NCBI GenBank assembly: GCA_025450405.1 | Contig: JANWHL010000163.1 | Location: forward strand, 1-7,854 | Origin: Ktedonobacterales bacterium | GTDB taxonomy: Bacteria; Chloroflexota; Ktedonobacteria; Ktedonobacterales; JADMIN01 | Length of the DNA: 7,854 bases | Reading direction: 5' to 3' | Shown here: positions 1 through 5,658 of the stretch, piece after piece | How positions within the stretch are numbered: the first letter of the stretch is position 1 | Layout: each line of letters begins with the position of its first letter | Translations under genes and position numbers: made by a program | The notes under the pieces: generated by a model | Told to the model about the DNA's origin: nothing | Seen by the model: the letters and a program-made list of their open reading frames with translations, nothing else | The model's database searches: none

Positions 1-228
1 CTGGAGACGGTCCCACTCAAGCCGTATGAGCGCGACCCGGAGCTCAGGCGCGTCATCAAGGAGTACGAGCAGGACGCCGACTTCGTCCGGCTCGTCACCG
101 ATCTCGACACCTTCTTCGGCGAGAATGCCCTCTATATCCAGGGCGACGTCGATATCCAGACGGCCGAGGCCATCAAAGAGGAGGATCTGCGCCTCGTCTG
201 CTTCGAGCGCATTGAGCCCGTGCGCTGA
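1..228 (+). CDS. C-terminal end of an unrecognised protein (partial)
   Basis: Frame 1 is open from the first base to a TGA at 226-228 and gives the last 75 residues of a protein whose start lies outside the window. The fragment is rich in charged residues (for example KEYEQDADFVRLV and AIKEEDLRLVCFERIEP). It has no signal peptide, no membrane segment and no motif I can name, so it looks like the end of a soluble cytoplasmic protein. Codon use (GC-rich third positions) matches the surrounding genes, which supports a real coding frame. Its stop codon directly abuts the stop of the oppositely oriented aldo/keto reductase gene, with no spacer. I do not recognise the family and assign no function. 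Confidence 0.7.
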   Translation: METVPLKPYERDPELRRVIKEYEQDADFVRLVTDLDTFFGENALYIQGDVDIQTAEAIKEEDLRLVCFERIEPVR

Positions 229-1104
229 TCAGGCGTTCCTGCTGTGCTCGAGGTGATCGACCTGATGCCGGCTCAGATGGATGCCCGACGCCGCGACGTT
301 CTCCTCCAGGTGGGCGACGGACGATGTGCCGGGGATCACTACCACCACCGGCGACCGCTGGAGCAGCCACGCCAGCGCGATCTGCCCTGGCGCGCGATTG
401 TGCTCCGCGGCCACCTGGTCCAGCGCGCCGCCGGAGTGGGTGAGGTTGCCCGTCGCCAGTGGGAACCACGGCAGGAAAGCGAGCCCCTCGCGCTGACAGG
501 CGTCGAGCACCGGCTCGGACTCGCGGTCGGCCAGATTATAGCGGTTCTGGACCGAGACGATGGGCACGATGCGCCGCGCCGTGTCGAGCTGCGCGGTCGT
601 CACGTTGCTCAGCCCCACGTGGCGGATCTTGCCCTCGCGCTGAAGATCGGCCAGCGTCCCAACTGACTCCTCAAAGGGGACCTTGGGGTCGGGGCGGTGG
701 AACTGATAGAGGGCGATGCGGTCGAGTCGCAGCCGGCGCAAGCTCCCCTCCAGCGCCTCGCGCAGGTGCCGCGGGCTGCCGTCGGGCTCCCACTGGTCGG
801 GACCCGGGCGCACCAAACCACCTTTGGTGGCGATGACGAGGGTGCGCGGATAGGGGTGGAGCGCCTCCGCGATGATCGTTTCACTGACCTCGGGGCCGTA
901 GGAATCGGCGGTGTCGATGAAGTTGACGCCGAGATCGACGGCGCGGCGGAGCACACGGATGGCCTCCGCGCGATCGCGCGGCTCGCCCCAGATGCCCGTG
1001 CCAGTGAGGCGCATCGCGCCAAAGCCCAGGCGGTGGATGGGCAGGTCGCCGCCAAGCTGAAACGTGCCGCTCTCCGCGGCGGTGGGAGGTTGTGCCGCTG
1101 GCAT
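229..1104 (-). CDS. Aldo/keto reductase family oxidoreductase
   Basis: This 291-residue protein is a complete aldo/keto reductase: a cytoplasmic TIM-barrel enzyme that reduces aldehydes or ketones with NAD(P)H. The catalytic tetrad is visible as Asp64 and Tyr69 in FIDTADSYG, Lys94 in IATKGG and His136 in YQFHRPD. Further family marks are GLSNV (164-168), VQNRYNL (185-191) and the C-terminal nicotinamide-cofactor segment IPGTSSVAHLEENV (257-270). Length is normal for the short bacterial branch of the family. The ATG at 1104 is chosen because a perfect AGGAGG lies 8 bases upstream. The protein starts with about 17 residues of loose sequence before the barrel. The substrate cannot be read from the sequence. 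The gene appears to stand alone: its neighbour at the 3' end converges on it, and a long gap separates it from the next gene. Confidence 0.95.
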   Translation of the reverse strand: MPAAQPPTAAESGTFQLGGDLPIHRLGFGAMRLTGTGIWGEPRDRAEAIRVLRRAVDLGVNFIDTADSYGPEVSETIIAEALHPYPRTLVIATKGGLVRPGPDQWEPDGSPRHLREALEGSLRRLRLDRIALYQFHRPDPKVPFEESVGTLADLQREGKIRHVGLSNVTTAQLDTARRIVPIVSVQNRYNLADRESEPVLDACQREGLAFLPWFPLATGNLTHSGGALDQVAAEHNRAPGQIALAWLLQRSPVVVVIPGTSSVAHLEENVAASGIHLSRHQVDHLEHSRNA

Positions 1105-1112
1105 CGAAAACG

Positions 1113-1118
1113 CCTCCT
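1113..1118 (-). promoter_or_regulatory. Ribosome binding site of the aldo/keto reductase gene
   Basis: On the minus strand this reads AGGAGG, a full Shine-Dalgarno match, followed by 8 bases and the ATG at 1104. It decides the start of the reductase gene. I could not find a convincing -35/-10 pair upstream of it. Confidence 0.85.
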
Positions 1119-1364
1119 GGATGGGTGGTTGGCAAACATGTCATGCGTCCAAGGCCGCGCGCGGCCGTCATGTCACAGCGCGGCAAGATGGATGCCCTGG
1201 ACGACCCATCACCGCCGACCAAGACACATGGCCACCGACCATCACCGTTCGTCCACCGTCGCCGCAACGCATGGCTTCCGGCCGGTCCGCGTGATGCGAT
1301 ACCCGTGCGGCCCCTTCCGGGGCTGGGATGTATACCGCCGTGTTTTGAACACGCAAGGCACTGA

Positions 1365-1382
1365 CCTCTGTGTCCTCTGTGT
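1365..1382. repeat. Tandem 9-bp repeat, CCTCTGTGT x2
   Basis: CCTCTGTGT is repeated exactly twice in tandem and followed by a related GAATCTCTCTG. Because the unit is 9 bases, any frame through it yields a three-residue repeat such as THRGHRG or HTEDTE. Short intergenic elements giving such spurious peptides are known from many environmental high-GC genomes. That family assignment is from memory, while the duplication itself is seen directly. Confidence 0.6.
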
Positions 1383-1411
1383 GAATCTCTCTGACCTCCC
1401 TCCTCCGACCT

Positions 1412-1432
1412 CCCAGCCCCCAGTGGGGGACC
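1412..1432 (-). repeat. Dispersed GC-rich repeat, single copy
   Basis: On the minus strand this contains GTCCCCCACTGGGGGCTGGG, preceded by G. The same 21 bases occur twice more at 3942-3962 and 3962-3982 on the plus strand. The core CCCCC-ACT-GGGGG can fold into a small hairpin. Three exact 21-base matches in two unrelated intergenic regions cannot be chance, so this is a dispersed repeat. Confidence 0.8.
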
Positions 1433-1549
1433 ACCAAACAGACTCACCGGTGGTGGCGGGACGATGGTCGATGGTAGAGTGAACGACGTGGCGCCCGCTT
1501 CTTGCTCCGAGGCGTGTTGCCCCCATACTCGCACCCGTGGGGACATCCG

Positions 1550-1990
1550 ATGGACTTTACGATCGATATTGCCAGACCAGTCGAGCGAGTCTTCGCGCTG
1601 ATCGTGGACCTGCCGAACTATCATCGATGGCTGCCACCGTCTGGCCTCTACGGCGCGACGACGCAGGTGTCCGACACGCCAGTTACGCTCGGCACCACCT
1701 ATGTCGACGGGAAACGAGCGACGCTGCACGGCCGCGTGACGGAATTCCGCCCGCCAGTCGCCCTCGCGTTTCACCAGGAGGCGCGGTTGCTGCTCAGTCG
1801 CCTGACCATTGACATTCGCTATCGCCTGGAACCGCTCGGCGCACACACGCGGGTCTATCGCACCACGACGCCGCAACTGTCGGGTGTGCTCGCGCCTCTG
1901 CGACCGATGATCGTGCGCCCCATTCGCGACGAGAATCTGCGCACATTGGCGATGATGAAGCAGTATTTGGAGCACGAAGGACGCGCCTGA
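1550..1990 (+). CDS. SRPBCC (START/polyketide-cyclase-like) ligand-binding protein
   Basis: This 146-residue soluble protein opens with the typical SRPBCC pattern: a first strand MDFTIDIARPVERVFALI, then VDLPNYHRWLPPS. These are the beta-1 strand and the two small helices that precede a helix-grip fold with a hydrophobic ligand cavity. A beta-rich middle follows (TYVDGKRATLHGRVTEF, LAFHQEARLLLSRLTIDIRYRLEPL). The end, from about residue 117, is the long C-terminal helix (PIRDENLRTLAMMKQYLEHE). Length is normal for a single-domain member. I prefer the ATG at 1550, with GGGGA about 7 bases upstream, over the TTG at 1502, because the fold begins right at this Met and the 16 residues upstream look non-coding. 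The ligand or reaction is not evident. The next gene is on the same strand, 124 bases downstream. Confidence 0.88.
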   Translation: MDFTIDIARPVERVFALIVDLPNYHRWLPPSGLYGATTQVSDTPVTLGTTYVDGKRATLHGRVTEFRPPVALAFHQEARLLLSRLTIDIRYRLEPLGAHTRVYRTTTPQLSGVLAPLRPMIVRPIRDENLRTLAMMKQYLEHEGRA

Positions 1991-2101
1991 ATGCTCAGGG
2001 CCAGGGAGTGATAAACAGGTAGTGGCAGGCATAAACTGACGTAGCGATGATGTGCTGATTCCATCCAGATTCACCGCTACAAGTGGAGCGATACCAATCC
2101 A

Positions 2102-2106
2102 AGGAG
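2102..2106 (+). promoter_or_regulatory. Ribosome binding site deciding the GTG start of the kinase
   Basis: AGGAG at 2102-2106, inside AAGGAGAAG, is followed by 8 bases and a GTG at 2115. The GTG further upstream at 2052 in the same frame has no such site, and the residues it would add do not resemble the family, so the GTG at 2115 is taken as the start. Confidence 0.8.
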
Positions 2107-2114
2107 AAGTACGT

Positions 2115-2582
2115 GTGGCGACTCTCCATTTGATGGTTGGGCTTCCTTGCTCGGGAAAAACTACGCTTGCGCGGAATCTTGAGCATGAGCAATCGGCTCT
2201 TCGACTGACAACCGATGATTGGCACGTACGTCTCTTTGGTCAAGATGCTGAGGAGCCAGAACATGATGCTCGGCATGGGCTGATTGAAGCGATGCTCTGG
2301 ACCATCGCAAGCAGAGCGCTGGAATTGGGAACGAATGTGATCCTCGATTTCGGCTTCTGGGCACGAGAGGAACGCGAAGACTATCGGTCTCGAGCGAAGC
2401 AGCTTGGGGCCAGCAGCGAGGTACACTTTCTCGATGTATCGGCGGATGAGGTGCTGCGGCGGCTTGCGGTAAGAAATTCGTTGCCTTCGCAAACCTGTTT
2501 CTATATTCCCGAAGCGATGATGAAGCCTTGGATTGCGTTCTTCCAACGCCCAACGCCCGACGAACTTGAGCGCCGAGAGTAG
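2115..2582 (+). CDS. Small P-loop NTPase/kinase of the AAA_33 type
   Basis: This 155-residue cytoplasmic protein is a compact P-loop kinase-like ATPase. Walker A is GLPCSGKTT at residues 9-17, right after the first strand (TLHLMV). LTTDDW (31-36) supplies the acidic position typical of zeta-toxin and chloramphenicol-phosphotransferase-like kinases. NVILDFGFW (74-82) is the Walker B-like strand. An Arg-rich lid lies at about 115-120 (RRLAVR). The end (YIPEAMMKPWIAFFQRPTPDELERR) agrees with AAA_33 ATPases of environmental Gram-positives and Chloroflexota, as I remember that family. The length is full. The phosphate acceptor is unknown. Proteins of this class include antibiotic or sugar kinases, but nothing here shows which applies. 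Base composition is near 52% GC in a sampled line, against about 68% in neighbouring genes, and many codons end in A or T, so recent transfer is likely. The adjacent transposase relic fits that. Confidence 0.9.
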   Translation: MATLHLMVGLPCSGKTTLARNLEHEQSALRLTTDDWHVRLFGQDAEEPEHDARHGLIEAMLWTIASRALELGTNVILDFGFWAREEREDYRSRAKQLGASSEVHFLDVSADEVLRRLAVRNSLPSQTCFYIPEAMMKPWIAFFQRPTPDELERRE

Positions 2583-2616
2583 AGGCAAGGAGACGCATTG
2601 AAAAAAACGGTGGCGA

Positions 2617-2640
2617 CTGACCAGTTTTCCGGATGGTCAG
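2617..2640. repeat. Short inverted repeat between the kinase and the transposase relic
   Basis: CTGACCA (2617-2623) and TGGTCAG (2634-2640) form a 7-bp stem around a 10-base loop. It lies just beyond the stop of the transposase relic, where one end of the insertion sequence should lie, so it may be part of the old terminal repeat. As a terminator it is weak: on the minus strand a run of seven T follows, but only after a 9-base spacer. The other end of the element is missing, so the end identity cannot be confirmed here. Confidence 0.35.
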
Positions 2641-2643
2641 CAA

Positions 2644-3052
2644 TCATGTGACGCGTCCGCGGGGATGGCGGGAATAGTGACTGTGCATCGCGCGGGCCTG
2701 GTGCAGTCGGCGCCAGCGCGACCAGTGCGGCACCGCCTCCCGTGGGGCTAGGACGCGCACGACCAGGCGCTAGACCAGACGACGCACTTCGGGGATGGTG
2801 AGCGGGATCAAGACGTCGTGGGCGGCCAGCTCCGCCACCAAAGCCCCCCTTTGAGCGCGCTGCCCGGCAACCGGGATCGCACGACTGCCAGATAGGCCAG
2901 CGCCAGCATCGCGAGCGTGATGTGGTGATACCAGCCGTGATAGTGGCGCACCTCGTAGTGATCCAGCCCGACCTCGCCCTTGCCAGCGGCGATGTTCTCC
3001 TCGATGGTCCAGCGGCGCGCGACACTCCCCGGCGGATGTTTTGGCGCCACGG
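2644..3052 (-). pseudogene. IS701-family transposase, C-terminal relic (frameshifted, internal stop)
   Basis: Only the last third of a DDE transposase remains. From about 3045 the minus strand reads ARRWTIEENIAAGKGEVGLD, then HYEVRHYHGWYHHITLAML and ALAYLAVVR. This is the catalytic-Glu region of IS701/IS4-type transposases, and Arg-(3)-Glu-(6)-Lys spacing of the IS4 signature is kept. Around 2840-2885 the homology moves to another frame, as a single-base deletion would cause, and continues as LVAELAAHDVLIPLTIPEVRRLV. A TAG at 2770-2772 interrupts it, after which the same frame goes on with VPHWSRWRRLHQARAMHSHY to a TGA at 2644-2646, the usual Arg/His-rich tail. The N-terminal part, with the first two catalytic Asp residues, is absent: the relic begins immediately after the TetR stop. 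It cannot make an active enzyme. Confidence 0.85.
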
Positions 3053-3661
3053 TTAGCGCACGCGTAGCCCATCCAGCAGCAGGTGGACGGCCGCCTCGGC
3101 GCGCTCGCGCCAGGCGATGCCGCGCGGATTCACCACCCACAGCAGCGTCAGCCCCTCCAAGAGCGCAATCCACGTGAGCGCGACCTCATCGGGATCGACC
3201 GCGCGAAACTCGCCGCTGGCAATGCCCTCCTGGATCAAGGACGCGAGGGGTCCGCGGTACTCGTCGTACATCTTGCCCAGATGCTCGCGCACGGCGGGTT
3301 GCCGGAACGCTATCGCATAGAACTCCAGGAAGATGGGCATCGCCACCGACAGGCGATCGAGCTCGTCGGCGAACATGCGCGTGAGGGCCAACAGCCGGCC
3401 GGTGACACTCCCCTCCGACCGCGCGATGGCGCGCGTCCCCCGCAGCTCCCAGGCGAAAAGCGTGCGCAGGAGCGCGGAGATGATGGCATCTTTGCTCTGG
3501 TAATACAGATAGAGGGCGCCCTTGCTCAGCCCCGATTCGCGCGCGATGTCCTCCATGCGCGTCGCGTGCAGTCCATGCTTCGCGAACTGGGAGACGGCGG
3601 CTTCGAGGATCTGTTTCTGACGCTCTTCGCTCAGGTCATCGCTGGGCACGGGCACCCCCAA
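3053..3661 (-). CDS. TetR/AcrR-family transcriptional regulator
   Basis: This 202-residue protein has the standard TetR layout. The N-terminal DNA-binding domain comprises RQKQILEAAVSQFAKHGLHA (residues 14-33) followed by the helix-turn-helix TRMEDIARESGLSKGALYLY (34-53), with YYQSKDAI after it. From about residue 60 comes an all-helical ligand-binding and dimer domain with a hydrophobic core. The protein ends in LLLDGLR, a usual TetR ending, so it is complete although a transposase relic begins at its stop. No ATG is available in frame. TTG at 3661 is used here, with GTG at 3655 or 3649 as alternatives. It is the last gene of a minus-strand unit with an ABC ATPase and permease, 336 bases after the permease. 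No separate TetR-type palindrome lies directly upstream, so I infer that it is co-transcribed with the exporter and represses the operon promoter at about 5650. Confidence 0.92.
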   Translation of the reverse strand: MGVPVPSDDLSEERQKQILEAAVSQFAKHGLHATRMEDIARESGLSKGALYLYYQSKDAIISALLRTLFAWELRGTRAIARSEGSVTGRLLALTRMFADELDRLSVAMPIFLEFYAIAFRQPAVREHLGKMYDEYRGPLASLIQEGIASGEFRAVDPDEVALTWIALLEGLTLLWVVNPRGIAWRERAEAAVHLLLDGLRVR

Positions 3662-3830
3662 TGGGCCATGGGCGCGGTCCGCGCGCCCTTCTGGATCGTA
3701 CCGCCTGGTGTGGCGTCAACGCACCGATCTGGATAAGCCGAGTCCCGCCAGCCTCTCCGCGTCCGGTCGCCGGTTGCTCACCCGCTCCGCTCGTGTCGTG
3801 CTCCGCTCGGCTCCCCTCCCTGTCGCGTGT

Positions 3831-3874
3831 CGCCCTCTGGCTCCCCTCCTCGCACTTGGCCGCCCTCTGGCTCC
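3831..3874. repeat. Two 14-bp direct repeats spaced 30 bp apart
   Basis: CGCCCTCTGGCTCC occurs at 3831-3844 and 3861-3874, and each copy is followed by a C/T-rich stretch and then a TTGGCCGCC word (3856 and 3884). This suggests a decayed tandem array with a period near 30 bases. Confidence 0.55.
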
Positions 3875-3911
3875 TATCCCCCCTTGGCCGCCGCGCCTCG
3901 TGCGCCTGACT

Positions 3912-3937
3912 CCCCTCCCCGTCGCGACGGGGAGGGG
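3912..3937. repeat. Perfect 26-bp palindrome (hairpin) downstream of the permease gene
   Basis: CCCCTCCCCGTCG is followed at once by its exact reverse complement CGACGGGGAGGGG. The RNA could form a very stable hairpin about 60 bases after the permease stop on the minus strand. It has no T run, so it is not a classic intrinsic terminator. It could stabilise or partly terminate the ABC mRNA before tetR. With the adjoining repeats it resembles known intergenic palindromic elements of GC-rich bacteria. Confidence 0.75.
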
Positions 3938-3940
3938 CTG

Positions 3941-3982
3941 GGGTCCCCCACTGGGGGCTGGGGTCCCCCACTGGGGGCTGGG
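3941..3982 (+). repeat. Two tandem copies of the dispersed GC-rich repeat
   Basis: The 20-bp unit GGGTCCCCCACTGGGGGCTG is present twice without change (3941-3960, 3961-3980). It is preceded by GGGGCTG at 3934-3940, which looks like the tail of a third unit. The same sequence occurs once in inverse orientation at 1412-1432. The copies sit 15 to 56 bases after the end of the permease gene. Confidence 0.85.
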
Positions 3983-3997
3983 GGAGAGGGCCCCTCG

Positions 3998-4813
3998 CTA
4001 ACCCGCCCCCGCGTTCCCGGCCGCCACAGATGGCGTACTGGCCCGGACCCGGCGCCGCCCGCGCGCGTTCCAGGCACGCGTGCGCCACCAGAAGATCACT
4101 AGACCCGCCACCAGGAACCCGACGAACCACAGGAGCGCGAGGACAATGCCGCCGCCCGGCACGCCGTGACCGAAACCGCCGCTCACGGCCACCTGCATCG
4201 GCCCGTAGCTCGGGAAGCCGGCCAGGAAGTCCTTGTTCGCCAGGGGATTCTCGATGGGCGCCTGCAGGGTAGTGTCGATCAGGCTCACCATGATGATGAG
4301 AAAGAAGCCGGCCAGCTCGCTGGAGACCAGCACGCCCAGCAGCAGCCCCAGGGCCCCATAGGTCAGCGCGTCGAGCAGGTAGCCGAGCCAGACGGCGCCG
4401 AACGCCACCGGACGCCAGAACGCTTCCAGTACGAGAGCCGCGTAGAGCGAGACCAGCGCCGCCACGACGACGATGGCGGCCGCTTTGGCGGCCACGGCCA
4501 CCGGACGCGGCAGCCCGGCCAGCACCAGCCGCCGATCGAAGGCGCCATCGCGGCGGGCGGCGGCGAAGATCATAAAGGCGACGATCAGGGTGATGGCGTT
4601 GAAGCCAGATGTGAGCACGGTCAGGTCGCGGCCATCGACCTGGAGGAAGGCGTGGCTGCTCTGGAGGTTGAACGCCACGGGGCCTGGGGGAATGAGGATG
4701 CCGAACAGCCAATCCCACACGGGCACGAAGATGAGCAGAAGCCCGAGCGCGAAACGATTGCGCGCCTGCTCGATGAGCGCGTAGCGGACGCTGGTGACCC
4801 AGGCCGAGATCAT
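3998..4813 (-). CDS. ABC-2 type transporter permease
   Basis: This 271-residue integral membrane protein is the membrane half of an ABC exporter. About six hydrophobic segments can be seen: roughly 21-43 (FALGLLLIFVPVWDWLFGIL), 70-87, 108-130 (AAKAAAIVVVAALVSLYAAL), 137-162, 165-182 (SELAGFFLIIMVSLID) and 222-243. An amphipathic N-terminus (SVRYALIEQARNRFALG) and a short polar loop around 88-107 (RRDGAFDRRLVLAGLPR) match the ABC-2 arrangement, in which that loop contacts the ATPase. Length is normal. The ATG overlaps the stop of the ATPase gene as ATGA, which implies translational coupling, and GGGAGG lies just upstream. The C-terminal 20 or so residues (Arg, Ala and Gly rich) look unconserved and end next to the repeats. 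The substrate is not evident. Control by TetR suggests a drug or other toxic compound. Confidence 0.9.
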   Translation of the reverse strand: MISAWVTSVRYALIEQARNRFALGLLLIFVPVWDWLFGILIPPGPVAFNLQSSHAFLQVDGRDLTVLTSGFNAITLIVAFMIFAAARRDGAFDRRLVLAGLPRPVAVAAKAAAIVVVAALVSLYAALVLEAFWRPVAFGAVWLGYLLDALTYGALGLLLGVLVSSELAGFFLIIMVSLIDTTLQAPIENPLANKDFLAGFPSYGPMQVAVSGGFGHGVPGGGIVLALLWFVGFLVAGLVIFWWRTRAWNARGRRRVRASTPSVAAGNAGAG

Positions 4814-5541
4814 GACCTCACCTCCCGCGCTGATGGTGACGACTCCGCCCCCGCCGGGACCGCGGGCGTGGCTGGAGTGTCTGGAGTGGTCGGGCTCGCC
4901 GCCGCCTCAAGCCGCCCGTCTCGGAGTTGATAGAGCGTGTCGAAGCGCGCCTGGTCGAAGACCAGATGCGAGATGACCAGCACGGCGCGGCCGCGCGTGC
5001 GCAGGTCCGCCGCCAGGTCCCAGAAGCGCAGGTAGGTCTCCCAGTCGAAGCCCTGGTAAGGCTCGTCGAGGAGCAAGACCTGGGGGTCGTGCATAAGCGC
5101 GATGGTAAGGTTGAGCTTCTGCTGGGTGCCCCCACTGAGCGTGGCCACGGGGGCCTGGCGGTACTGCCCATACGCCAACCGGTCCACGAGCGCGTCCGCG
5201 CGGGTCAGGTTGGGGGCGCGGTAGGCCGCGGCGAAATAGTCGAGGTGCTGGGCGACGGTGAGCGTGTCATTAAGGATCACGTCCTGCGGGCAGTAGCCCA
5301 GCGTGCCATCCAGCTCGACGCGCCCTTCGTCGGGGCGGAGCGCGCCCGCCAGAATCTTCAGCAGCGTCGACTTGCCGGCGCCATTCTCGCCGACAATGCC
5401 GACGAGCGCGCCGGGCGCGACGGTGAAAGTCACGCCGCGCAGCACCTGGCGGCGGCGGACGTGGCCATACGCTTTGGCGATGCCCTCAGCGGACAACAAC
5501 GGTGGCGGTGGCGACGGCAGTGGTGATAACGGCGGTGACAT
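4810..5541 (-). CDS. ABC transporter ATP-binding protein
   Basis: This 243-residue cytoplasmic ATPase drives the exporter whose permease follows. All nucleotide-binding motifs are present: Walker A GENGAGKST (51-59), Q-loop Gln86 in CPQD, signature LSGGTQQK (135-142), Walker B VLLLDEP (155-161) and H-loop His192. The short N-terminal Pro/Ser/Leu stretch (residues 2-17) and the Pro/Ala/Thr-rich tail after about residue 213 are probably disordered. The ATG at 5541 is the only good start near the conserved domain, and GAAGGG lies about 11 bases upstream. It is the first gene of the unit: a leader of about 110 bases separates it from the mapped promoter and TetR-type operator. Its stop overlaps the permease start by 4 bases. 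The family of single-domain ATPase plus ABC-2 permease serves drug, lipid or peptide export. Confidence 0.95.
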   Translation of the reverse strand: MSPPLSPLPSPPPPLLSAEGIAKAYGHVRRRQVLRGVTFTVAPGALVGIVGENGAGKSTLLKILAGALRPDEGRVELDGTLGYCPQDVILNDTLTVAQHLDYFAAAYRAPNLTRADALVDRLAYGQYRQAPVATLSGGTQQKLNLTIALMHDPQVLLLDEPYQGFDWETYLRFWDLAADLRTRGRAVLVISHLVFDQARFDTLYQLRDGRLEAAASPTTPDTPATPAVPAGAESSPSAREVRS

Positions 5542-5634
5542 GCCTGCTCATCCCTTCCGCGCGGCGGGGACGAGCCCGCTGCGGCAACGCACGGTGATCG
5601 CGAGATCGACGGGCGCGCACGAACACGAGCCCCT

Positions 5635-5658
5635 TGGTGACTGACCGGTCAGTCACCA
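5635..5658. promoter_or_regulatory. Perfect 24-bp palindrome, probable TetR-family operator
   Basis: TGGTGACTGACC at 5635-5646 is followed immediately by its exact reverse complement at 5647-5658. TGAC/GTCA-type palindromes of this length are typical TetR-family operators. It covers the expected transcription start of the ABC ATPase gene and touches the -10 box, where a bound repressor would block RNA polymerase. The tetR gene at the end of the same unit is the obvious candidate for its ligand-responsive repressor. The palindrome is seen directly. The pairing with this TetR is inference. Confidence 0.88.

Larger units (their letters stand above)
1105..1549. other. Intergenic region between divergent genes, with short repeats
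   Basis: No credible gene is visible in this 445-base stretch between the reductase (minus) and the SRPBCC gene (plus). It must hold the promoters of both genes, but I see no strong sigma-70 match for either. Contents that can be seen are a perfect 14-bp GC palindrome at 1153-1166 (GGCCGCGCGCGGCC), a 9-bp tandem duplication at 1365-1382, and one copy of a GC-rich repeat at 1412-1432 that recurs near 3941-3982. Open frames crossing it on both strands read low-complexity Pro/Arg/Gly-rich protein and are not convincing. Confidence 0.6.
3662..3997. other. Repeat-rich gap between permease and tetR genes
   Basis: No gene is credible in these 336 bases inside the operon. The sequence is low in complexity, with many CTCC/CTCG runs. 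It holds a pair of 14-bp repeats 30 bases apart (3831, 3861), a perfect 26-bp palindrome (3912-3937) and two tandem 20-bp units (3941-3980). Frames through it read Pro/Ser/Arg- or Glu/Arg/Ser-rich protein on either strand, which is typical of repeat-derived spurious frames. I see no clear promoter for tetR here. Confidence 0.65.

Noticed and set aside
1237..1252. A 12-base match (TCACCGTTCGTC) to the region near 5715
   Set aside because: It is short, lies in a skewed low-complexity stretch, and its flanks do not match, so chance is a sufficient explanation.
1986..1999. CCTGA/TCAGG inverted repeat at the end of the SRPBCC gene as a terminator
   Set aside because: The stem is only 5 bp with no T run after it, too weak to support a terminator call.
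2032..2037. TAAACT as a -10 box for the kinase gene
   Set aside because: No acceptable -35 hexamer lies 16 to 18 bases upstream, so I do not call a promoter.
881..2074. A 397-codon open frame on the minus strand
   Set aside because: It runs antisense to the SRPBCC gene, through the repeat-bearing gap and into the out-of-frame 5' part of the reductase. Its product is Arg/His/Gly rich without any motif and includes the repeat-derived SHRGHRG stretch. GC-rich DNA gives such long frames by chance.
2052..2114. Longer start for the P-loop kinase at a GTG at 2052
   Set aside because: The 21 extra residues precede the first strand of the fold, show no family likeness, and have no ribosome site, while the GTG at 2115 has AGGAG at 8 bases.
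3636..4718. A 360-codon open frame on the minus strand
   Set aside because: It overlaps the clearly real permease in another frame and then reads the low-complexity gap as Glu/Arg/Ser-rich sequence. It has no recognisable domain.
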